A stretch of DNA of 33,233 nucleotides from Bacteroidota bacterium. GTDB taxonomy: Bacteria; Bacteroidota; Bacteroidia; Cytophagales; Microscillaceae. Positions 15,343 through 22,353 of the stretch are shown here, in pieces (within the stretch, counting starts at the first letter, position 1; every line of letters starts with the position of its first letter). Under the pieces are notes generated by a model that worked only from the letters and a program-made list of their open reading frames with translations, was not told the origin of the DNA and did no database searches. Made by a program: the position numbers and the translations under genes. Location: NCBI GenBank assembly GCA_004293265.1, contig RDXZ01000030.1:1-33233 (forward strand), given 5' to 3'.

Positions 15343-18033
15343 ATGCAAAAAATAACATTTTTTTTAAAAAATAATTGGAAAACTATTACTATTTCTTTCG
15401 CTGTTTTATTGATTGGAGTAGGTTTATATTTTTGGCGACAAGCCTATAAAATTGAAGGTGCTTGGGTGTATATTCCGCAACCTGCAATTTTTGTTTTAGA
15501 AACTGATGATGCCATCAAAACTTGGAAAGATTTTGAAAAACAAAATATTGGTAAATGGTTTTCACAGACAAATTATGGCAATATTGTGAACGAAAGAGTC
15601 AATTTATTGAGTTCACAAAACCAATTTTCATTCTTTCAAAACAGACCTTGTACGATTTCAGGGCATTTAATATCTTCTCAAGAGATGGATATTTTGTTTA
15701 CAATTCCTTGTAATCAAAAAGAAAAAAAAGATATAGAAACTAAATTAGCACAACTCATTTCTTTGACAAAAACAAAAATTTTTACTCGAAACTATAAAGG
15801 TTTTTCTTTGCAAGAAATTATTATCGATAACAATAGTTTGACTTGGTTTTGGGAAAATGATTATTTATTGATAAGTTTTTCGCCTGTGATTTTGGAAGAT
15901 GTGGCTCGAAGATTATCCGAAAATGATAAAAATTTAGCGATTCCTTCAGCCAATATCTTAAAAAAAATTTCATTTAAAAATAACCAAAATACAAAATTAT
16001 ACGTCAATACAAGCCAAATTAATTTGATTGCAAAATGGATTTCCCCCGAAGATAAAATAAGTTTTTTTAATCCAATTCAACAAATTGCACAAGCAATGAT
16101 TTGGCAAAGTGCAGACAATAGTTTTAAAAATTGGGTAGGAAAAATTGATATAGAAGATAAAAATAACTTGGCTTATCATAAAATTTGGGAAGGACAACAA
16201 ACCAATAATTTTTCTTTGGGAAATGTTATCAGCGATAAAACCTCGATTTTGTGGTATTTTAATTATAGTAACGCTACAAATTTTTGGGAAAATTATCAAA
16301 TATTTCAAAAGAATGAAAAAAATATTCATTCAAAATTAAAAAAATTATTAGATAAAGAATGGGCTTTATCTTGGTTAGAAACTGATAATGTGGACAAATT
16401 AGGACAAATTATTTATCTAAAATCTTCTCAAAGTGATGCTGTTTTAAAATATTTTGATGAAATAAACAAAAATCAAAATATACAAGGAAAATATGGAAAA
16501 TTTATTTTTTCAGAGATTTCACAAAGCGAATTCCCTGCACAAATCTTTGGAAGTTGGATAAATGGTTTCTCCAGAACTTATTATGCAAAAGTAGAAGATT
16601 GTGTTGTTTTGGTTAATAATTTAGAAGTCTTAAAAAAATATTTTGATGATATTGCTAAAAAGAAAACCTTACAAAAAGCATATTCACATTTGCAAGATTT
16701 ATGGTTAAAAAATCCAAAAAACTTTAGACTATCTATCAACCCAACCAAATTAATGCCTTTGATAACACAAAATGTATTAGAAAATTGGTACACTTGGTTT
16801 GAAAATCACGATGAATTAATCACAAATACAGATTGGTGGACGATAGCAAGCAAAACAGAAAATCAAAATACAGAATTTTCTTTGGTTTTAGATATAAATT
16901 GGAGCAAAAAAAATACAAAAACAGAAAAAGTTCCTGTGGCTTATCATTCTCTTTGGAAAATAAACACAAGTGATATTATCAGCACAAGTTTGTTTGAAGT
17001 AAAAAATCATACTTCAAATGAAAAAGAATGGCTTTGTCAAGATGTGAAAAATAATTTATATTTGTTATCAAACAAAGGAAATTTACTTTTTAAAACCAAT
17101 ATAGGTGGAACTTTACGAAGTAAACCTATTCAAATTGATATTTATAACAATCAACGTTTACAATATCTATTCATCACTTCGCGTGCCGTCAATTTATATG
17201 ATAGATTAGGGCAAAGCGTGGCAGGTTTTCCTTATAGCTTACCACAAGAGAGAAGTCCTTTGAAAAATTTTAGTTATTTGGATATCAATCTCAATCAAAA
17301 AGAACATTATTTACTTTCCACAGAAAGAGGGCAAGTATATATTTTGGACGAAAAAAGAAGTTTTTTACCTGAATGGAAGCCTAAAAAATTAGATTTTCGT
17401 TTGGGTGCAAGCCCACAAATTGCTCAAATGCGTAAACAAAGTTATTTGATTTTTGGTCAAGAAGATGGTTTTGTGCAAGTTTTTGATAAAAAAGGAATCG
17501 CTGTCAAAAATTTTCCTATTAAAATGGAAGGAAAAATTAGTAATGAAATCTTTGCAGAAAATGGAGCAGATGAAAAAAATACTTTTTTTACAATTTTAAG
17601 TGATTTAGGAGAATTAAAAACCTATAATTTATTGGGACAAAAAGTAGCAGATAAAGCAATTTTGCGTATTTCTAATAAATCAAAACTAAAAATGTGTATC
17701 TCACAAGATAAAAAAACATATTTTCCTGTTGTTTTAGATTATAATATTGTCAGTATTTATGAAAAAAATGGTGAAAAATTATTTGAAAAAAAATATAAAA
17801 GTAATTCTTCTGCGTTTGAAGTACAATTTTTTGATTTGGATATGAATCAAAAAATAATTGCTATTACAGATAAAGCTGATAATAAAACTTATTTATATGA
17901 TTTGGAAGGCAACCAAATGGCAGAACCTTTTCCAAGCAGTCGAGGAATTGAGATGGCAATTGAAAATGGTAGTTTAATCATTTATTATGTGTTTCAAAAA
18001 ACAATTGGTGCATTAGAATTGAAAGGAATTTAG
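15343..18033 (+). CDS. Large membrane-anchored DUF3352-like protein with C-terminal propeller-like region
   Basis: One membrane helix at about 13-31 (TITISFAVLLIGVGLYFW) anchors 860 residues that should lie in the periplasm. The first ~540 residues resemble the DUF3352 type seen in Bacteroidota (IPQPAIFVLETDDAIKTWKD; two halves with DWWTIASKTENQNTEF near the end). The last ~330 residues contain repeated strands of the form LFITSRAVNLYDRLGQ, YLLSTERGQVYILDE, YLIFGQEDGFVQVFDKKG and FFTILSDLGELKTYNLLGQ, as in WD40/PQQ beta-propellers. No catalytic motif is visible. The function is unknown; a scaffold or envelope role is only a guess. The A-run before ATG 15343 and the N-in anchor support this start. 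Confidence 0.8.
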   Translation: MQKITFFLKNNWKTITISFAVLLIGVGLYFWRQAYKIEGAWVYIPQPAIFVLETDDAIKTWKDFEKQNIGKWFSQTNYGNIVNERVNLLSSQNQFSFFQNRPCTISGHLISSQEMDILFTIPCNQKEKKDIETKLAQLISLTKTKIFTRNYKGFSLQEIIIDNNSLTWFWENDYLLISFSPVILEDVARRLSENDKNLAIPSANILKKISFKNNQNTKLYVNTSQINLIAKWISPEDKISFFNPIQQIAQAMIWQSADNSFKNWVGKIDIEDKNNLAYHKIWEGQQTNNFSLGNVISDKTSILWYFNYSNATNFWENYQIFQKNEKNIHSKLKKLLDKEWALSWLETDNVDKLGQIIYLKSSQSDAVLKYFDEINKNQNIQGKYGKFIFSEISQSEFPAQIFGSWINGFSRTYYAKVEDCVVLVNNLEVLKKYFDDIAKKKTLQKAYSHLQDLWLKNPKNFRLSINPTKLMPLITQNVLENWYTWFENHDELITNTDWWTIASKTENQNTEFSLVLDINWSKKNTKTEKVPVAYHSLWKINTSDIISTSLFEVKNHTSNEKEWLCQDVKNNLYLLSNKGNLLFKTNIGGTLRSKPIQIDIYNNQRLQYLFITSRAVNLYDRLGQSVAGFPYSLPQERSPLKNFSYLDINLNQKEHYLLSTERGQVYILDEKRSFLPEWKPKKLDFRLGASPQIAQMRKQSYLIFGQEDGFVQVFDKKGIAVKNFPIKMEGKISNEIFAENGADEKNTFFTILSDLGELKTYNLLGQKVADKAILRISNKSKLKMCISQDKKTYFPVVLDYNIVSIYEKNGEKLFEKKYKSNSSAFEVQFFDLDMNQKIIAITDKADNKTYLYDLEGNQMAEPFPSSRGIEMAIENGSLIIYYVFQKTIGALELKGI

Positions 18034-18080
18034 TTTTTTATTCAAAAAAATTAAAATAAAATCGATAAAAAAAATTAAAA

Positions 18081-18191
18081 TGGTTCTTCGAAAGTTATTG
18101 CGGGAATACGATTTTTGGATAGCAAAAACGCTTACCTAAGCTTAATTTGAGCCTTCTATTTGGCAGTTCCATAATAACTTTCTAAGAACCA
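18081..18191. repeat. 111-bp palindromic element abutting the dinD-tail repeat
   Basis: TGGTTCTTCGAAAGTTATT (18081-18099) pairs with AATAACTTTCTAAGAACCA (18173-18191), with one mismatch. Weaker pairing continues inward (GCGGGA with TTCCAT). Its right end coincides to within 2 bp with the left end of the 182-bp direct repeat. Confidence 0.7.
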
Positions 18192-18371
18192 AAAAAATCA
18201 TTAGGAGAAAGTAAAAAATTAGAGTGAAATTAAAAAATATTGGTTCTCTAATATTTATACAAATAAAAATTTTATAAAAATAAAAAAAACGGTTTAATCC
18301 GCGTGCTTAAAATCCTGTGTTTGCTATAACTAAAAAGGTATAAAAATACAATTTTTCTTTGTGTTTTTATA
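18190..18371 (+). repeat. 182-bp direct repeat, copy A (dinD 3'-end fossil)
   Basis: It matches 20884-21066 at roughly 96% identity by eye. The first ~38 bp correspond to the last dinD codons (KKSLGESKKLE and stop). The rest is the non-coding sequence and terminator that follow dinD. It is therefore a remnant of a second dinD locus or a rearrangement scar. Confidence 0.88.
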
Positions 18372-18378
18372 CCTTTTT
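18332..18378 (+). terminator. Rho-independent terminator, dinD-tail copy A
   Basis: The stem 18332-18350 pairs with 18360-18378 (one mismatch) and ends in a T-run. The GG/CC pairs here are GA/TT in copy B, keeping the stem, so the structure looks conserved. Confidence 0.8.
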
Positions 18379-18391
18379 TTCCAACTTATAG

Positions 18392-18454
18392 AAAGTTCAG
18401 TTTATTTTTTGAGAAAAAACTATAAAATATGAATAATTTTTTAGTTTATTTTAA
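18392..18454 (+). repeat. 63-bp direct repeat, copy 1, left of the abiF cassette
   Basis: It is identical to 19518-19581 except for a one-T length difference in a T-run. The two copies lie 1126 bp apart and bracket the abiF promoter, leader RNA and gene. Confidence 0.92.
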
Positions 18455-18471
18455 TTTTTATACATAAAAAT

Positions 18472-18502
18472 TTGGTTTTTTCAGAATCATATCATACCTT
18501 TG
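18472..18502 (+). promoter_or_regulatory. Promoter of the abiF leader RNA and gene
   Basis: TTG at 18472-18474, a 20-bp spacer and TACCTTTG at 18495-18502 are a full match to the Bacteroidota consensus. The start site should be near 18508, right at the structured leader. Confidence 0.8.
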
Positions 18503-18510
18503 TATTAATA

Positions 18511-18565
18511 ATACTCGCCAAGCCTATGTTTCGAAAGAAATATGCTCAAATAGGTGAGTTTTCTT
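18511..18565 (+). ncRNA. Short structured RNA in the abiF leader (abiF-RNA-like)
   Basis: ACTCGCC (18513-18519) pairs with GGTGAGT (18553-18559), directly followed by a T-rich stretch (TTTCTTT). Inside is a hairpin, ATGTTTC-GAAA-GAAATAT (18526-18543), with a GAAA tetraloop. A competing helix CCTAT (18523-18527) with ATAGG (18550-18554) shares two bases with the outer stem. The RNA begins at the predicted start site and ends about 13 nt before the abiF ATG, so it could be a free RNA of about 55 nt or a 5' leader. Known: AbiF-type genes are often preceded by a conserved small RNA reported to act as antitoxin. Assignment to that family is inferred from position and shape only. Confidence 0.6.
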
Positions 18566-18578
18566 TATATATAACAAC

Positions 18579-19466
18579 ATGAAATATACCAAACCTCCAC
18601 TTGATTTAGATAAACAAGTAGATAATCTTATATCTAAAAATCTTATTGTTTCTGATATAAATAAGGCAAAAAATTATTTATCGAATATTAATTATTACAG
18701 ATTTAGTGGTTACTCTTATCACTTTTTGGATAAAACTAATGACAAATTTCATGATAATGTTAATTTTGATGATATTTTAGAGTTATATTTATTCGATAGA
18801 GAATTTAGAATGCTTGTATTTGATGCAATAGAAAGAATAGAAATCTCATTCAGAACTCAAATTATATATCATTTTTCGTTAGAATTTGGTTCAAATTGGT
18901 ATGAAAATAAAGAAATATTTTATGACCATAATTTATACGATGAACATTTATCTAAATTAAAAGAAGAAATAGATAGATCAACCGAAGTATTCATTGATCA
19001 TTTTAAAACAAAATACTTTGAAAGTGAAAATCCACCAGCTTGGATGACTTTTGAGGTAATTTCAATAGGTTTACTTTCTAAAATATATAGAAACTTATCT
19101 AATTCAGAAACCAAAAAAAGAGTTTCAAAACATTATAAATTAGATAAAATAGAGATATTTCAAAGTTGGATGCAAAGCATTAGTTATGTGAGAAATATTT
19201 GTGCGCATCATGGTAGACTTTGGAATAGAATTTTAACTATTAAGCCCATTAATATCAAAAATATTGACAATTGGGTAGAGGATAAAACTTACAAGAATGA
19301 TAAAATATACTATTTTTTATGTACTATTTTATATTTATTAAAAAGCATCAATCCAAATACCAAGTTTGCAGCCCAATTAAAACAACTTTTTGATAAATAT
19401 CCAAAAATTCCAACACGAAATATGGGTTTTACTCCTTATTGGAAAGAAGAAGTCTTTTGGAAATAA
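18579..19466 (+). CDS. AbiF/AbiD-family HEPN RNase (abortive infection protein)
   Basis: This 295-residue protein fits the Abi_2 (AbiD/AbiF) family. The N-terminal LDKQVDNLISKNLIVSDINK, the INYYRFSGYSYHF motif, the DREFRMLVFDAIERIEISFR helix and the C-terminal YVRNICAHHGRLWNR are diagnostic. RNICAHH (Arg205 to His210) is the R-x4-H active site of HEPN ribonucleases and is intact. Family members block phage growth by cutting RNA in infected cells; AbiF has been linked to the ancestry of Cas13. It has its own promoter and structured leader, and is flanked by 63-bp direct repeats. The gene is complete. Confidence 0.9.
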   Translation: MKYTKPPLDLDKQVDNLISKNLIVSDINKAKNYLSNINYYRFSGYSYHFLDKTNDKFHDNVNFDDILELYLFDREFRMLVFDAIERIEISFRTQIIYHFSLEFGSNWYENKEIFYDHNLYDEHLSKLKEEIDRSTEVFIDHFKTKYFESENPPAWMTFEVISIGLLSKIYRNLSNSETKKRVSKHYKLDKIEIFQSWMQSISYVRNICAHHGRLWNRILTIKPINIKNIDNWVEDKTYKNDKIYYFLCTILYLLKSINPNTKFAAQLKQLFDKYPKIPTRNMGFTPYWKEEVFWK

Positions 19467-19517
19467 CTTGTACTATTTTATTTATTTATAATGACATCAA
19501 AACTTTTTAACTTTTCA

Positions 19518-19581
19518 AAAGTTCAGTTTATTTTTTTGAGAAAAAACTATAAAATATGAATAATTTTTTAGTTTATTTTAA
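19518..19581 (+). repeat. 63-bp direct repeat, copy 2, right of the abiF cassette
   Basis: Second copy of 18392-18454, with one extra T. It is followed by a different promoter (19589-19619) driving the TPR fragment, so both copies lie just upstream of a promoter. Confidence 0.92.
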
Positions 19582-19588
19582 CAAAATA

Positions 19589-19619
19589 TTGTAAAATAAT
19601 CAAGAATATATTATTTTTA
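19589..19619 (+). promoter_or_regulatory. Promoter upstream of the TPR/DUF1016 remnant
   Basis: TTG at 19589-19591, a 20-bp spacer and TATTTTTA at 19612-19619 approximate the consensus. The start site is about 20 nt before the ATG at 19643. Confidence 0.5.
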
Positions 19620-19642
19620 CAAAAATAAAAAAAAATAAAAGT

Positions 19643-19861
19643 ATGAAAAAATTAATTTGTATTTGGTTATTAAGCGTATGTTTTTTACCTCTATTTGCTC
19701 AGCAATTTTCCACACAATCTGCAGAGGATTACTATAAGCGTGGAAATTTAAAATATGATTCAGGTAATGCACAAGGGGCAATCCATAAATTCCGAAGTTG
19801 TTACTTACTTATTGGGAAATGGGTAGATACATTGTGGAATATGAGCAAAAGGGTAAAATAA
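19643..19861 (+). pseudogene. 5' fragment of a secreted TPR protein, joined to foreign sequence
   Basis: Residues 1-20 are a signal peptide (ending PLFAQQ). Residues 25-50 (SAEDYYKRGNLKYDSGNAQGAIHKF) are the start of a tetratricopeptide repeat. TPR homology then stops near 19794, and the frame runs on through DUF1016-derived sequence in the wrong frame to a stop at 19861. The 72-residue product is far too short for a TPR protein. It is best read as a truncated gene whose 3' part was replaced by recombination. Confidence 0.7.
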
Positions 19862-20097
19862 AAGCAGAATATGGTAAAAAAATACTTATTCAATTAGCAA
19901 AAGACCTTAAAATTCAATATGATAAAGGATTTAGTCGTAGTTATTTGGTCTATATTCGTTTGTTTTATATTCGTTATCCAAAAAGTGAAACATTGTTTCA
20001 CCAATTGAGCTGGTCGCAGACTTACACGCTTTTTATCAATCACAAACAAAAAAAATGTCATAAAAATAAATCATTGCAACAATGGAAAAACAAATAA
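19798..20097 (+). pseudogene. N-terminal fragment of a DUF1016 (YhcG-type) nuclease
   Basis: Residues 2-70 (TYWEMGRYIVEYEQKGKIKAEYGKKIL, then KGFSRSYLVYIRLFYIRYP, then LSWSQTYTL) match the DUF1016 N-terminal domain, compare YWHIGKTITERQENEGWGKS in the intact homologue at 21184. The PD-(D/E)XK domain is absent. The fragment ends inside the 58-bp direct repeat and runs 16 bp into dinD. The apparent start is an internal TTG, and the true N-terminus is missing. It is a remnant, not a functional gene. Confidence 0.8.
20013..20070 (+). repeat. 58-bp direct repeat, copy 1, left of dinD
   Basis: It matches 21103-21160 with about two differences, beginning TCGCAGACTT and ending TGTCATAAAAATAAA. The copies are 1090 bp apart and bracket dinD with its terminator. 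Copy 1 overlaps the end of the DUF1016 remnant; copy 2 lies just before the intact DUF1016 gene. Confidence 0.92.
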
Positions 20098-20921
20098 TTT
20101 TAACACTTACTACTAATTTTGAGGAGTGTGCAAACGAGCAAAACGGCGTAGAATTCTGGTATGCCAGAGATTTACAAAAATTATTGGAATATACAGATTG
20201 GCGAAACTTCTTAAAAGTTGTGAATAAAGCACAAGAATCTTGTAAAAATGCCGATTCTATCGTTTCTGAACATTTTGTTGATATCAACAAAATGATAGAA
20301 ATAGGAAAAACTGCAGAAAGAAAAATCGAAGACATAATGCTCACTCGCTATGCGTGTTATTTAATTGCCCAAAATGCTGACCCACAAAAAGAAACAGTAG
20401 CGTTTGCCCAAACTTATTTCGCAGTACAAACTCGAAAACAAGAAATTATACAAGAACGAATTTTGCTTGAAGAGAGATTAAAAGCAAGAAAAAAACTAAA
20501 CCAAAGTGAAACAGAACTTTCTAAAAATATTTTTGAAAGAGGTGTAAACGAAAAAGGATTTGCAAGAATCAGAAGTAAAGGAGATACAGTTCTTTTTGGT
20601 GGCAATTCTACTCAAGACATGAAACAAAAAATGAATGTTCCTATCAAACGTCCTTTGGCTGATTTTTTACCTACCATTACCATTACTGCTAAGAATTTGG
20701 CTACTGAAATCACTAATTTTAACGTAAAAAATGATGACTTATATGGTGAGAAACTAATCACAGACGAACATTCTAAAAATAATCAAGATGTGAGAAATCT
20801 TCTCCTGAAAAATAATATTATACCTGAAAATTTACCTGCAGCAGAAGATATAAAAAAATTACAACGCCGAATAAATACCCAAACAAAAAAATCATTAGGA
20901 GAAAGTAAAAAATTAGAGTGA
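20082..20921 (+). CDS. dinD: DinD-like DNA-damage-inducible protein
   Basis: This 279-residue protein matches the DinD family (BRO-N-like). The N-terminal GVEFWYARDLQKLLEYTDWRNF is the BRO-N signature, followed by EDIMLTRYACYLIAQNADP and KETVAFAQTYFAVQTRKQE, then the FERGVNEKGFARIRSKGDTVLFGG segment. Length equals the E. coli protein (about 274). In E. coli DinD is LexA-regulated and inhibits RecA filament activities. No obvious SOS box is visible here. The gene is intact, is bracketed by 58-bp repeats, and its 3' end exists in extra partial copies at 18190 and 22269. Confidence 0.9.
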   Translation: MEKQIILTLTTNFEECANEQNGVEFWYARDLQKLLEYTDWRNFLKVVNKAQESCKNADSIVSEHFVDINKMIEIGKTAERKIEDIMLTRYACYLIAQNADPQKETVAFAQTYFAVQTRKQEIIQERILLEERLKARKKLNQSETELSKNIFERGVNEKGFARIRSKGDTVLFGGNSTQDMKQKMNVPIKRPLADFLPTITITAKNLATEITNFNVKNDDLYGEKLITDEHSKNNQDVRNLLLKNNIIPENLPAAEDIKKLQRRINTQTKKSLGESKKLE

Positions 20922-21066
20922 AATTAAAAAATATTGGTTCTCTAACGTTTATACAAATAAAAATTTTATAAAAATAAAAAAAACGTTTTAATCCGCGTGC
21001 TTAAAATCCTGTGTTTGTTATAACTAAAAAGATATAAAAATACAAAATTTTCTTTGTGTTTTTATA
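20884..21066 (+). repeat. 182-bp direct repeat, copy B (dinD 3' end and trailer)
   Basis: Partner of 18190-18371, 2694 bp away. It covers the last dinD codons, a non-coding trailer with an unusually GC-richer block (AATCCGCGTGCTTAAAATCC) and most of a terminator. Confidence 0.88.
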
Positions 21067-21071
21067 TTTTT
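21026..21071 (+). terminator. dinD terminator (copy B)
   Basis: Stem 21026-21044 pairs with 21055-21071. Relative to copy A, GG/CC became GA/TT, preserving pairing (one A-U and one G·U). Confidence 0.75.
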
Positions 21072-21102
21072 ATCAGAACTAAACTTTTGGAAAGTTAAAT
21101 AA

Positions 21103-21160
21103 ATCGCAGACTTGCACGCCTTTTATCAATCACAAACAAAAAAAATGTCATAAAAATAAA
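21103..21160 (+). repeat. 58-bp direct repeat, copy 2, right of dinD
   Basis: Second copy of 20013-20070, ending 23 bp before the intact DUF1016 gene start. Confidence 0.92.
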
Positions 21161-21183
21161 TTAAAATATTATTTCTTATCGTG

Positions 21184-22209
21184 ATGGAGATACAAAATAA
21201 TGCTTACCAAAATTTCCTAACCGAAATCAAGGACAACATACGTAATGCACAGACGCGTGCAGGACAATACATCAATCGTGCTATGATAGAACTTTATTGG
21301 CACATAGGTAAAACTATTACAGAACGACAAGAAAACGAGGGTTGGGGAAAATCTGTAGTGGAACAATTATCACAAGACTTGAAGGTAGAATTTCCGAATA
21401 TATTAGGTTTTTCTACCCAAAATCTCTGGTTTATGAGGCAGTTTTATGTAACTTATTGCGCTTTACCAATTCTCCAGCAGGCTGTTAGAGAAATTCCTTG
21501 GAGCCATAATATTATCATTATGACCAAGATAAAAAATGCTCAAGAGCAACAATTTTACGTTGAGGCTACCACCAAATATGGTTGGAGCAGGGCTATCTTG
21601 CATAATCAAATTAAGGCAAATGCTTATAAAACTTTAAAAATAGAGCATAAAACACATAATTTTCACCAAACTTTAATCACTAATTTGGCAGAGCAAGCCC
21701 ACGAAGCCTTAAAAAGTGAATATAATTTAGATTTTTTAGGTTTAACAAGTTTGGTAAAAGAGCGAGAATTAGAAAGTCAGTTGTTACAACATATCAAAGA
21801 TTTTATGCTTGAAATGGGTTATGGTTTTGCTTTTTTGGGTAGTCAATACAAAATAAAATTGGGTGAAAATGAATATTTTATCGATTTGCTATTTTACCAT
21901 CGAGGTTTACAATGTTTAGTAGCATTAGAATTAAAAATTACGAAATTTATACCTGAGTACGCAGGCAAGATGAATTTTTATTTGGAGATACTCGATGATA
22001 CAGTACGTATGCCACACGAAAATCCAAGTATTGGTATTATTTTGTGTGGCGAAAAAGATGATTTAGAGGTGGAATATGCTTTGCGTAGTCAAAAAAAACC
22101 GATTGGTGTAGCAGAATATAAACTCTATGAACAATTGCCTGAAGAACTAAGCAATCAACTTCCTTCTGCTAAAGACATCAAAAAATACCTGAAATCTAAA
22201 AAGAAATAG
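21184..22209 (+). CDS. DUF1016 (YhcG-type) PD-(D/E)XK nuclease
   Basis: The N-terminal domain (about 10-150) carries the DUF1016 helical fold (ELYWHIGKTI, GWGKSVVEQLSQDLKVEFP, GFSTQNLWFMRQFY, IPWSHNIIIM). The C-terminal domain (about 180-325) is the YhcG nuclease: Asp234 in FIDLLFYHRGLQ and Glu249-x-Lys251 in VALELKI form an intact D-x14-ExK active site. Length (341) is normal. ATG 21184 is preferred over the GTG one codon upstream. Family members are common in defence islands and beside restriction-modification loci, but their targets are mostly unknown. A truncated relative lies 1.3 kb upstream. Confidence 0.9.
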   Translation: MEIQNNAYQNFLTEIKDNIRNAQTRAGQYINRAMIELYWHIGKTITERQENEGWGKSVVEQLSQDLKVEFPNILGFSTQNLWFMRQFYVTYCALPILQQAVREIPWSHNIIIMTKIKNAQEQQFYVEATTKYGWSRAILHNQIKANAYKTLKIEHKTHNFHQTLITNLAEQAHEALKSEYNLDFLGLTSLVKERELESQLLQHIKDFMLEMGYGFAFLGSQYKIKLGENEYFIDLLFYHRGLQCLVALELKITKFIPEYAGKMNFYLEILDDTVRMPHENPSIGIILCGEKDDLEVEYALRSQKKPIGVAEYKLYEQLPEELSNQLPSAKDIKKYLKSKKK

Positions 22210-22237
22210 ACCATTTACACGAATTTTGGAACTTTTC

Positions 22238-22264
22238 AATTGTCCAGACAGCGTTTGGACAATT
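22238..22264. repeat. 9-bp-arm hairpin after the DUF1016 gene
   Basis: AATTGTCCA (22238-22246) and TGGACAATT (22256-22264) flank a 9-nt loop. No T-tract follows, so it may be a palindromic repeat remnant rather than a terminator. It abuts the third dinD-tail fragment. Confidence 0.65.
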
Positions 22265-22268
22265 TACA

Positions 22269-22304
22269 AAAGTAAAAAATTAGAGCGAAATTAAAAATTA
22301 TTTT
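22269..22304 (+). repeat. Short third copy of the dinD-tail repeat
   Basis: About 34 bp (AAGTAAAAAATTAGAG(C)GAAATTAAAAA...) match 18210 and 20904 regions with one or two differences. As with copy A, a hairpin lies directly to its left. Confidence 0.65.
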
Positions 22305-22353
22305 GGCTAAAAATTGTTTTAGTTATAAATAGTACAAATAAAAATGATTAAGT

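Larger units (their letters stand above)
18034..18578. other. 545-bp intergenic mosaic upstream of abiF
   Basis: No intact gene. In order it contains a palindromic element (18081-18191), a second copy of the dinD 3' end with its trailing sequence and terminator (18190-18380), copy 1 of a 63-bp direct repeat (18392-18454), a strong promoter (18472-18502), and a short structured leader RNA (18511-18565). Confidence 0.85.

Noticed and set aside
18390-21160. Direct repeats considered as insertion-sequence ends
   Set aside because: They are direct, not inverted, of different sequence at each gene, and no transposase lies between them.
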